Positions 8,590-15,610 of a stretch of 17,084 nucleotides of DNA are shown here, in pieces; the first letter of the stretch is position 1, and every line of letters starts with the position of its first letter. A program made the translations under genes and the position numbers. The DNA is from Clostridia bacterium (lineage in GTDB: Bacteria; Bacillota_A; Clostridia; Oscillospirales; CAG-382), in assembly GCA_017517985.1 (NCBI GenBank), contig JAFWWX010000161.1:1-17084 (forward strand). The letters are read 5' to 3'. Below the pieces are notes generated by a model. The model was not told the origin of the DNA, made no database searches, and worked only from the letters and a program-made list of their open reading frames with translations.

Positions 8590-9531
8590 TCAATCCTCAA
8601 TTATCCTTATTTCAGGTTCAAGCACAACCCCACTCATTTTATACACTTCATCCTTAACATACGCCAAAAGAGCAACAACATCCGCAGTTGTAGCACTGCC
8701 TTTATTCACAATAAATCCTGCGTGTTTTTCGGAGACATACGCACCTCCGATATTCTTACCCTTAAGCCCCGCCTGCTCAATAAGTGCTCCTGCAAAATAC
8801 CCTTCCGGTCTTTTAAATGCACTTCCACAGCTTGGATATTCAAGGGGTTGTTTATCCTTTCTTGCCTGCATATTCTTTTCTGCCTGATCCATAGGGTTCA
8901 TATCCGTTGCCTTATTGAGTTTTAATATAACCCCTGTTATTACATATTCCGGATGTTCCATAAAAAAGCTGTGACGATAAGTAAAGTAGTTTTTTTCAGG
9001 TTCATTATCTAAATACTTAAATTCACCGTTTTCATCCACATACTCTACCTTACATATTATATTTCCCATTTCACCGCCATAGGCACCTGCATTCATATAC
9101 ACCGCACCGCCAACGCTTGCAGGTATTCCGTACGCAAACTCAAGTCCTGTATATCCAAGGCGTGACATTTTTCCCGAAACCGCAGTCAATGACACACCGG
9201 CAGATACATATATGAATCTTTCCTGTTTATCATTTGTTTCGTCAAAAGAAACATATTCTCCGTTTTTTATATCATAAATCTCTTTCATACCGGAGGTTAA
9301 AACAACCGCTCCGTCATAACCACAATCCGGGAAAAGAACATTACTTCCGTTACCAAGAATTTTATATTTTATTCTATTGGTTTTCAGAAAGTCTGTGATT
9401 TCAACAATGTCTTTCTTTTCTGACGGAAGAAAAGCATATTTTGCGTTTCCTCCGGTTTTCATTGAACATACATTTGATAACGGAAAATTATATTTTAAGA
9501 TCTTTTTTTCTTCAAAATATGATAAATTCAT
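8590..9531 (-). CDS. murB: UDP-N-acetylmuramate dehydrogenase MurB
   Basis: FAD- and NADPH-dependent enzyme that reduces UDP-GlcNAc-enolpyruvate to UDP-MurNAc, the second committed step of peptidoglycan precursor synthesis in the cytoplasm. The 313 residues fit the shorter (type II) MurB form. The FAD-binding motifs are MKTGGNAKYA (24-33), GNGSNVL (60-66) and the AYGIPASVGGAVYMNAGAYGG stretch (from residue 133). The catalytic residues are Arg in TYRHSFF (Arg186), the general-acid Ser in CGSAFKRP (Ser237) and Glu in LEPEIRI (Glu306). The start has GGAG 9 bases upstream and a sigma-A promoter at 9571-9599. It is the first gene of the operon murB-whiA-dnaE-lipoprotein. Confidence 0.97.
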   Translation of the reverse strand: MNLSYFEEKKILKYNFPLSNVCSMKTGGNAKYAFLPSEKKDIVEITDFLKTNRIKYKILGNGSNVLFPDCGYDGAVVLTSGMKEIYDIKNGEYVSFDETNDKQERFIYVSAGVSLTAVSGKMSRLGYTGLEFAYGIPASVGGAVYMNAGAYGGEMGNIICKVEYVDENGEFKYLDNEPEKNYFTYRHSFFMEHPEYVITGVILKLNKATDMNPMDQAEKNMQARKDKQPLEYPSCGSAFKRPEGYFAGALIEQAGLKGKNIGGAYVSEKHAGFIVNKGSATTADVVALLAYVKDEVYKMSGVVLEPEIRIIED

Positions 9532-9570
9532 AATACTACTCCATTTTATCTATATATCTATACAGTATAC

Positions 9571-9599
9571 ATTCTAACACATTATATTTATAAAATCAA
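9571..9599 (-). promoter_or_regulatory. Sigma-A promoter of the murB operon (extended -10)
   Basis: On the minus strand TTGATT (-35, 9594-9599), a 17-base spacer and TAGAAT (-10, 9571-9576) with TG one base before it. The start point would lie near 9563, about 30 bases ahead of the murB ATG. It overlaps nothing else and is back to back with the promoter at 9623. Confidence 0.7.
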
Positions 9600-9622
9600 T
9601 AAGCATTTCTTTTTTTTACAGA

Positions 9623-9651
9623 TTGCAAAATAATTATTTTCATGTTATAAT
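9623..9651 (+). promoter_or_regulatory. Sigma-A promoter of the DUF188 gene (extended -10)
   Basis: TTGCAA (9623-9628), a 17-base spacer and TATAAT (9646-9651), with TG one base before the -10. The expected start point near 9658 is about 22 bases before the ATG at 9680. Its position also rules out the longer reading frame starting at 9623. Confidence 0.8.
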
Positions 9652-9679
9652 AGAAAAAACTTATAAAGGACTTATTTTT

Positions 9680-10123
9680 ATGAAAATTTTTATTGATGCC
9701 GATGCTTGTCCAGTTACAGATATAGCTATAAAAATAGCAAAAGAATATAATCTTGAGTGTACAGTTATTTGCGACACCTCACACATTATTTCACGAGAAG
9801 ATGTAAAGAAAATCATTGTTTCAAAGGGTAACGACAGCGCAGATTTTGCTCTTGTAAATATGATTTCAAAAGGCGATATTGCCATAACACAGGACTATGG
9901 TCTTGCATGTATGTGTCTGGGGAAGCGCGCCTTAGTGATAAATCAGAACGGACTTGAATATACTAATGATAACATAATGTACCTTATGGAAACACGACAC
10001 GCAGCAAAAAAACTTCGCATGAGTGGAAAACATTTAAAAGGTCCAAAGCCTAGAAGCAAGGAGCAGGACATAATGTTTGAGGCAAATTTCAGAAAACTGA
10101 TTGAAAGGTGTATTGAGGTTTGA
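9680..10123 (+). CDS. YaiI/YqxD family protein (DUF188, PIN-like fold)
   Basis: A 147-residue member of the widespread YaiI/YqxD family, whose biochemical function is not established. The fold is related to PIN-type nucleases. The family N-terminus MKIFIDADACPV is at the very start. Further conserved blocks are the KGNDSADFALVN region, GDIAITQDYGLA with acidic residues, and the C-terminal GPKPRSKEQDIMFEANFRKLIE. The ATG at 9680 was chosen because it has AAAGGA 9 bases upstream, matches the family start and lies just after a good promoter. The in-frame ATG at 9623 would be inside that promoter. It is transcribed away from murB, and the next strong hairpin terminator lies at 10245. Confidence 0.93.
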   Translation: MKIFIDADACPVTDIAIKIAKEYNLECTVICDTSHIISREDVKKIIVSKGNDSADFALVNMISKGDIAITQDYGLACMCLGKRALVINQNGLEYTNDNIMYLMETRHAAKKLRMSGKHLKGPKPRSKEQDIMFEANFRKLIERCIEV

Positions 10124-10244
10124 TTAATTATAACCCTACATTGAAAATGTTTTATCGAAGTAAATCCTGTGCATTTTAAATCCGTAGCTTCTACCCCGTT
10201 TTTATCCCCACTTTTACAAGAAAGTTCCTTCTTTAAAAAGCGAG
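10124..10244. other. Non-coding spacer between core gene and junction terminator
   Basis: I see no gene I can support, no RNA gene and no promoter here. The minus strand has an open frame running from 10257 back into the DUF188 gene, but it lacks a ribosome binding site and I reject it. The boundary between core genome and island may lie in or close to this stretch. No target-site duplication is visible with only one side of the island present. Confidence 0.4.
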
Positions 10245-10285
10245 AAAAGACCACCACTTGAGATCAATCAAATGGTGGTCTTTTT
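10245..10285 (+). terminator. Near-perfect palindromic terminator at the island edge, likely bidirectional
   Basis: AAAAGACCACCA (10245-10256) pairs exactly with TGGTGGTCTTTT (10273-10284). Inside it TTGA (10258-10261) pairs with TCAA (10268-10271) around a 6-base loop, with one C/A mismatch between the two stems. Five T follow on the plus strand, counted from the stem end, and four T on the minus strand. It lies between the DUF188 gene and the 3' end of the recombinase gene and could serve both. Confidence 0.8.
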
Positions 10286-10324
10286 GTAAGAACAACATGA
10301 TTTTACTGTCAACATCTTTGAGAA

Positions 10325-10497
10325 TGAATTGACAACGTTGTTGTCTTGAATTGGCTTTGCCATGAATTGTTGCTATGCAACATGAATTGGATTGCCTGTT
10401 TGCTCTGCAAACGATTAATGCACGAAGTGCAATTCATAAGCTGTAAGGCTCAATTCATAAAATCGCAGATTTCAATTCGCGCCATCAGGCAATTCAT
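10325..10497. repeat. Array of eight short hairpins with a shared linker, arranged symmetrically
   Basis: The linker TGAATTG occurs at 10325, 10347, 10363 and 10383. Its reverse complement CAATTC(A) occurs at 10430, 10451, 10473 and 10490. Between linkers sit short hairpins with different stem sequences: GACAAC/GTTGTC (10331-10345), TGGC/GCCA (10352-10362), TGTTGC/GCAACA (10368-10382), GTTTGC/GCAAAC (10398-10412), TGCAC/GTGCA (10419-10431), a weak AGC/GCT (10439-10450), AAATC/GATTT (10460-10472) and GCC/GGC (10481-10490). Six of the eight have 3-base loops. The linker flips orientation around the 10398-10412 hairpin, so the whole block is a nested palindrome. It overlaps the last codons of the recombinase gene. 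Function unknown. Candidates are a recombination or transfer site or a structured transcript. Confidence 0.8.
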
Positions 10498-12027
10498 TGA
10501 AAAAGCGATGATTTTACCGACAGTAAAAGCATCTCTTTTTCTTTGGTGGCTCAACATACTGGGCAGTCGAACGCCCTGCTGTAATCCGGCGTCAATCTCC
10601 ATAAGTGTAATTGTTCTGTTGTCACCTGAATAGTTAAACGTTAATACGATCTTATCGTCATACACAAATACAGAATTAATGAAAGTCTTTATCAGGCGTT
10701 TTTGACATTCTAAATCAGTATAATCCATATTGGCAAACTGATGCAGGAAATAAATTATATGCTCTTTCGTAAGACCTAAGTTTTCCTTCAACTTTGCCGA
10801 AGCAAGAGCTGCCTTGATTTCAGCCTTTTGTTCATCAAGCTCATCCATTCTCTGCTTTGTTGCATCGTTGAAAATCCCTTGCTCTATGGCTCTTACCAAA
10901 TTCGAGATTGATTTTTCTACCTCAGCTAAACTCTTTTGCAGGGAATCCGTATATGAAGTATCTGTGTTTTGTGCTATATAGTATAGGTATGTATTTTCAG
11001 CAATAAATTCTAACAATTCTTCGTCTTGAACAAGTCCTATTACATATTCAAGTACAAGGTTTTCTATCCACACTTGCCGTACCGGCTTTTTGTTGCACAG
11101 CTTTTTTCGTTGATTGTGACAGTAATAATAGTGATGACGATTTCCTGTTTTGCTTGTACCGCATACGCCTACCATCATAGCACCGCATTTTCCGCAGAAA
11201 AGCTTTTCTGTTAGTAAATATTCAACCTTTGAATTCTTGTGTGCTGCAGCTTTCTGATTATATTTCAGCAATTCCTGCACTTTATAGAAAGTTTCTGTAT
11301 CAACGATAGGCGGAATGGCATTTTCCAAACGAACTTCGTCTTTGTAGGTGTATATACCGATATATTTTTCGTTCTTCAATATTGTCCGCAGACTATTGTG
11401 CGTAAAAGGCTTTCCTTTTAATGTTCTACAACCTTGTTCGTTCAGCTTTTGCACAATTTCAGATATGGTTTTGCCTTTTGCATAAAGGTCAAAAACAAGT
11501 TTGACAGTTGGTGCATTATCGGGATCTATAATAAATTTCTTGTCAGGACCTGTAAGATATCCTAAAGGTCTGTTGCCACCCGTACTTTGTGCTTTTGCCG
11601 CACTTGCCCTTTGACCTCTCTTGATGTTTTGTGACAACTGCTCGGAATAATATGCCGCCATTCCTTCAATAACAGATTCAAGGATAATACCTTCGGGTGT
11701 ATCGGGTATCATCTCGGCAACATAGTAAATTTTAATGCTGTTTTTCTTGAGGTGGTATTTGTTAAGTGCAATTTCTTCTTTGTTTCGCCCGATACGGTCT
11801 GTTTTCCAAACGATAAGTGCATCAAATTTATGCCTTGCTGCATCTGCAAGCATCAGCTGAAACTGCTCTCTGTTATCATTTCGTCCCGTCTGTGCTCTGT
11901 CGGCATACACATGTATAATTGTAAGTCCGTGTTCTGACGCAAAGCGTTCGGCTTCGGCAACCTGACCTTCTATTGACTGCTCACCTTGTCTATGACTCGA
12001 AAAACGGGCATAAACAACAGCGTTCAT
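10450..12027 (-). CDS. Large serine recombinase (site-specific integrase/transposase)
   Basis: DNA recombinase of the large serine family that integrates and excises phages or integrative elements through a covalent Ser-DNA link. The catalytic resolvase domain (about 1-140) has YARFSSHRQ with the nucleophile Ser (Ser10), the family Arg residues around DRAQTGRNDN and DALIVWKTDRIGRN, and then the linking helix. The Recombinase domain (about 155-255) includes GYLTG and NEQGCRTLKGKPFT. A zinc ribbon has Cys278, Cys281, Cys303 and Cys311, followed by a coiled-coil (about 360-425). GGAGG lies 8 bases before the ATG. The last 50 or so residues (from about 475) are unlike the usual tail. The final 15, MNCLMARIEICDFMN, are encoded by the hairpin array, so the 3' end may have been changed by it. 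It lies 75 bases after the nuclease-NACHT gene with no clear terminator between. Confidence 0.93.
   Translation of the reverse strand: MNAVVYARFSSHRQGEQSIEGQVAEAERFASEHGLTIIHVYADRAQTGRNDNREQFQLMLADAARHKFDALIVWKTDRIGRNKEEIALNKYHLKKNSIKIYYVAEMIPDTPEGIILESVIEGMAAYYSEQLSQNIKRGQRASAAKAQSTGGNRPLGYLTGPDKKFIIDPDNAPTVKLVFDLYAKGKTISEIVQKLNEQGCRTLKGKPFTHNSLRTILKNEKYIGIYTYKDEVRLENAIPPIVDTETFYKVQELLKYNQKAAAHKNSKVEYLLTEKLFCGKCGAMMVGVCGTSKTGNRHHYYYCHNQRKKLCNKKPVRQVWIENLVLEYVIGLVQDEELLEFIAENTYLYYIAQNTDTSYTDSLQKSLAEVEKSISNLVRAIEQGIFNDATKQRMDELDEQKAEIKAALASAKLKENLGLTKEHIIYFLHQFANMDYTDLECQKRLIKTFINSVFVYDDKIVLTFNYSGDNRTITLMEIDAGLQQGVRLPSMLSHQRKRDAFTVGKIIAFSMNCLMARIEICDFMN
10507..10533. repeat. Inverted repeat inside the recombinase 3' end
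   Basis: GATGATTTTAC (10507-10517) and GTAAAAGCATC (10523-10533) pair over 11 bp with one mismatch and a 5-base loop. It lies directly next to the hairpin array but lacks the TGAATTG-type linker on its outer side. It may be the outermost element of the array, or unrelated. There is no T-tract in the recombinase direction. Confidence 0.5.
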
Positions 12028-12102
12028 TACTTCACCTCCTATCGTTTTTGAGATAAATATTTTCTATAATACGAACTTGTTCTTATTAATATTGATATCA
12101 TT

Positions 12103-14976
12103 CTATTTTTCAGAGAACAATTTAGAAAATAATTCATCTATTTCTTCATATATCAGTTTATGAAAAACTTCCTTTTCAAAAAATCTAAATATTACAGAAC
12201 TTCCTCTACTTATAATATCTTTTTCGTTTTTTCCTAGTTTTAAAAGATTGTTTTTATAAAAATCATCTAATTCTCCAAATATATGTATTGGCTCTAAGGA
12301 AAAATCTATTATTGGTTTCGTCAGGCAAGATTCTTTATTAGCAATTTCTATATATTCATAACCACTGTTTTTACCATTACGATATACAATTGCTATGGTT
12401 TGAGTGTTTTTATACACGGAAGACAATATAGGAATGTACTCATGTGTTATTTCATAAACTGCTCTTTCTACTAATTCTAAGATCCTTTTTACTTTTTTTA
12501 ATAGCTGTTCATCTGAGTATACCGAATCAACATAGTAACATCTTTCGGATGGAGTTATATCTTCCCTTATGTCTAAATAATCTTCTACTTTTGTCTTTTT
12601 ATTAATTAATAAACTGCATAACGTGCCTATTAAAGAAGCATTTTTTACTTTGTTGGTTGTATCACAAACATATGAAACAATACTTTCTAAATCATCTTCA
12701 TATAAACTTAATCTTATATTATCTGTCCTTATATCTTTTAGTAGATTTTCAACTCTTTCAACTAATAAGACATCTATTTCAGTGTCGAATATTGTTTTAT
12801 TTTTTAATGCTTCTTTCACTTGTGATTTAATTATATCTATGGCGATCTCTCTTGAAGAGTCAAATCCATACGAAAGAAGCTCAAGATTATAATATCGTTG
12901 ATGAATTCCACCCGACGAAAAAACAGAAGAGAAAATTGGAGAACTAAATCCAGTTCCTGAAATAGTTATACTAGGGGTATTTCCTGAAGAAATTGTTGCT
13001 TCAACTTGGCTGTTTTCTTCGCTACCATTGTATATAATCATTGATATTGAACCATTAACAAAATTTATAACACCTTTAATACAAGTTTTTCCAATATCTG
13101 ACAATACATATCCATCGAATGCATGTTTAATATTGTATAAATATTTTTCAACAATATTTGTATAACTTTTTAAAATCTGTTCAAAGTATGCTTCTGCATA
13201 CTCACTGTTTAAACCTTCTTCAACAGTAGTAAAGTTCCTTCTTGACTTTGTAGCCTTTATGTATAGTTTTAAATTGTAATTCTCAAGATAATCTAAAACG
13301 ATATTTTGCTTTTGTTGATTAGATATTATACCGGTTAAATAACAGATTATTTCGTAGTATTTTTCTTGGTTTATTACTTTATCCAACCACCCACATATAT
13401 CCTCGGGAGTCATTTTGGAAACATACAGGGCTACAAAAAATTCCTGTATGGCTTTATGGAAAAATTTAATTCCTTGAGCCCCTTTGCATATTATGCCTGT
13501 TTCCCATATTATCTCGTATATTTTTTCTGCTTTGCCAGATTCACAGAATTCGCTTAATGTTTCAAAAAACAAATCTGTACTATCTTCTTCATCATAAGTG
13601 AGTACTGCATATTTTGAAAGAGTTTGTTTAATTATGCTTTCTTCGTATAATGAACAAGACATATTTTTTATTTTCTCATCTATATACATTTCGAATAACG
13701 ACGAATGATTTGAGGGGATTTTATACGTGCTGCTTTTTAAGACAAGCGATATGAACAACTTAAAAAACAGTGGCGTTCTTATTAATTCCAACAATCTGGT
13801 TGGTATATGATGAATGTTAAATGGTATCATATCATTTGAGTACAGTTTAAGCAACTCTTGTAGCTTTTCATCTGACAATTTTTCAAGTGTATACTTGGTA
13901 AAATCGATACATAAGTCGTCCTTGTAATTCTGTTCTCTTGATGTAACCACAATAATATTTGAGGTATCTCGTCTTAACTGATGCAATTCATATAGCAATT
14001 CATCATAATTATGTTTAACCTCATCTAAAGCATCAAAAAGTATTATGAATCCGCCCTCATTGATTCTCTTTTCTACATATTCCTTTGTTGCAAACGGGAG
14101 GATAACACCTAGTTCTTTAAGAACACCTTCAACTATTGACTTATATACTTTCCCAAAATATCTTCCCTCTAAAACAACAGGGATTTTATCATCTGACTCG
14201 TTATATTTTAGCAAATAATCTCTTAACATCATATAAATCAGATGTGTTTTTCCACCGCCGGGTTCAGAAACAATGATTTTGCTAGTATTATCTATAATAT
14301 CCGTATAGTTTTGAACTTCAGTATCTATTCGAAGATTTGGAGAGTATAAAGTTTTTTCAAGAGTTCTATCTACACTTACATACAATTCTTCTGTGCATTT
14401 TGTACGCATTACATTTTTGTAAGGTTCGTATATGCCTACCTTGTTCCATGTATCTTTATATTCCGAAGAGTTTTTGATTTTTAATATGTTTTGGTAGTTT
14501 AATCTATTAATTTCATCCCACCTTGCAGGAATTTCACTAACCAAACATGAAAAAACACATGTGTCAGAATAGTTTGCGTTAACTATATACCCCTCAATAT
14601 TAACCCCATTAGATATCATATATGCAACAGATTTTGTCCATGCTGAATAAAATACAGGTTGACCTTTAACTAATAATTTTTGCGTTGGTTTCTTCGCTTC
14701 AAAAACAAGCAAACTATGATTATATACCCATTCCAAATTACTTGGTTTATTTTCCCTATTTTCAGCAAATTCGTTTGATGTGAATTGTAAGAAATCTGCG
14801 GCTTTCGCAGTTAATGGTTTCCCACCCTCGTAACCATATACAGGAAATTCTTCTGCTCGTAGTTCTATAGGATAACACAGTAATTCAAGTAAAGGCACTA
14901 TTAGTTTACTTCTTACTTCTGCCTCGGATTGTATATTCTGTTTTAAAAAATACTCTATTAGCGAAGATACATTCAT
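12103..14976 (-). CDS. HsdR-N-like nuclease fused to NACHT NTPase (STAND-type defence protein)
   Basis: A 957-residue multidomain protein. Residues 1-150 resemble the N-terminal domain of type I restriction subunits: EAEVRSKLIVPLLELL (18-33), then Asp61 in ADF and FEAKK with Glu93 and Lys95, together a PD-(D/E)xK pattern. Residues 230-520 form a NACHT-type NTPase: P-loop SEPGGGKT (237-244), Walker B IILFDALDE (311-319), VTSRE (344-348) and the winged-helix motif FFHKAIQEFFVALYV (505-519). I do not recognise the remaining 430 residues, which would be the sensor. By analogy with Avs and bacterial NACHT defence proteins, phage recognition would assemble the NTPase and activate the nuclease. That role is inferred. 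The first P-loop Gly is Ser237. No TM segment is evident. An AAGGAG site inside the last codons of the upstream Fic gene couples the two. The gene is visibly more AT-rich than the core genes. Confidence 0.85.
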   Translation of the reverse strand: MNVSSLIEYFLKQNIQSEAEVRSKLIVPLLELLCYPIELRAEEFPVYGYEGGKPLTAKAADFLQFTSNEFAENRENKPSNLEWVYNHSLLVFEAKKPTQKLLVKGQPVFYSAWTKSVAYMISNGVNIEGYIVNANYSDTCVFSCLVSEIPARWDEINRLNYQNILKIKNSSEYKDTWNKVGIYEPYKNVMRTKCTEELYVSVDRTLEKTLYSPNLRIDTEVQNYTDIIDNTSKIIVSEPGGGKTHLIYMMLRDYLLKYNESDDKIPVVLEGRYFGKVYKSIVEGVLKELGVILPFATKEYVEKRINEGGFIILFDALDEVKHNYDELLYELHQLRRDTSNIIVVTSREQNYKDDLCIDFTKYTLEKLSDEKLQELLKLYSNDMIPFNIHHIPTRLLELIRTPLFFKLFISLVLKSSTYKIPSNHSSLFEMYIDEKIKNMSCSLYEESIIKQTLSKYAVLTYDEEDSTDLFFETLSEFCESGKAEKIYEIIWETGIICKGAQGIKFFHKAIQEFFVALYVSKMTPEDICGWLDKVINQEKYYEIICYLTGIISNQQKQNIVLDYLENYNLKLYIKATKSRRNFTTVEEGLNSEYAEAYFEQILKSYTNIVEKYLYNIKHAFDGYVLSDIGKTCIKGVINFVNGSISMIIYNGSEENSQVEATISSGNTPSITISGTGFSSPIFSSVFSSGGIHQRYYNLELLSYGFDSSREIAIDIIKSQVKEALKNKTIFDTEIDVLLVERVENLLKDIRTDNIRLSLYEDDLESIVSYVCDTTNKVKNASLIGTLCSLLINKKTKVEDYLDIREDITPSERCYYVDSVYSDEQLLKKVKRILELVERAVYEITHEYIPILSSVYKNTQTIAIVYRNGKNSGYEYIEIANKESCLTKPIIDFSLEPIHIFGELDDFYKNNLLKLGKNEKDIISRGSSVIFRFFEKEVFHKLIYEEIDELFSKLFSEK

Positions 14977-14984
14977 ATCAATAA

Positions 14985-15608
14985 TTACTCCTTAAATTTG
15001 CCGTCACAATTACTATTAGTTGCCTTTTTTAACACATTAACTAAAACCTTGTAGTCATACACTGACTGTATTGAAGCTGACAATAATTCTTCTTTATCAA
15101 CATTGCCCCAATTTACATCATACCCCATTCGTTTTGCCATAAGACGAATAAATTCACGAATGGAACGTCCGTTACCTTCTCTGAATGGATGAATTATGTT
15201 GAGTTCCGCCATAACATATGCAAGATTATCAAAAACCTTTTCTTCGTTTGATTCTCTTAACATATTCTTTTCTTTTATCTTTGCAAACACTTTATCAAGC
15301 TCTCTGTCAATCAAGTTCGGAGGATAGAACATTGTATCAGCTTTACTGATTTGTTCTCGTCTGAGTTTTCCCGCAAACGAGTAAATATCTTCAAATATAA
15401 ACTTGTGTATATTCATAAGATGGGCTTTTGTAAAATTACCCTTAATGGGATTTTTCAAAAGCTCCATTTGTTTAATTAAGGTTATTTCTTCCTCAGCCGT
15501 TTTTAAAATACTGTTATCTGTTATGTTCAGCTTGTTTTTCAACACATTGCTGTTTGGATAACAATAAATAGATTGTGTAGTGGTATATACTTCGTATTTT
15601 GAAAACAT
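14985..15608 (-). CDS. Fic family toxin (protein AMPylase)
   Basis: A 207-residue Fic-domain protein. Fic enzymes usually transfer AMP from ATP to a hydroxyl group of a target protein, and bacterial Fic toxins of this kind often hit DNA gyrase and topoisomerase IV. The complete active-site motif HPFREGNGRSIR is at residues 140-151, with catalytic His140, metal-ligand Glu144 and Arg151. The preceding elements FAGKLRREQISKAD and MFYPPNLI (about 78-100) correspond to the flap that docks the target. No internal inhibitory motif is evident, so this is a class I Fic that needs a separate antitoxin. That antitoxin is encoded just upstream, with 2 bases between. GAGGG precedes the ATG at good distance. 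The stop codon is 8 bases before the nuclease-NACHT start. Confidence 0.93.
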   Translation of the reverse strand: MFSKYEVYTTTQSIYCYPNSNVLKNKLNITDNSILKTAEEEITLIKQMELLKNPIKGNFTKAHLMNIHKFIFEDIYSFAGKLRREQISKADTMFYPPNLIDRELDKVFAKIKEKNMLRESNEEKVFDNLAYVMAELNIIHPFREGNGRSIREFIRLMAKRMGYDVNWGNVDKEELLSASIQSVYDYKVLVNVLKKATNSNCDGKFKE

Positions 15609-15610
15609 AA

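Noticed and set aside
9623..9679. Longer start of the DUF188 gene at 9623 (19 extra residues)
   Set aside because: This segment contains a good promoter (TTGCAA-17-TATAAT), and the family sequence begins exactly at the ATG at 9680, which has its own ribosome binding site.
9943..10257. Leftward open frame of about 104 codons
   Set aside because: It overlaps the DUF188 gene antisense, has no ribosome binding site and its product looks like no protein family I know.
10325..10497. CRISPR array
   Set aside because: The repeated part is only 7-8 bases, the intervening pieces are self-complementary and short, orientation flips midway, and there are no cas genes.
12073..12082. LexA (SOS) box upstream of the recombinase: GAACTTGTTC
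   Set aside because: The Bacillus-type box needs four bases between GAAC and GTTC and here there are two. No good promoter overlaps it.
12028..12102. Terminator between the nuclease-NACHT gene and the recombinase
   Set aside because: Only an imperfect 7-bp stem without a T-tract is present, so read-through into the recombinase cannot be excluded.
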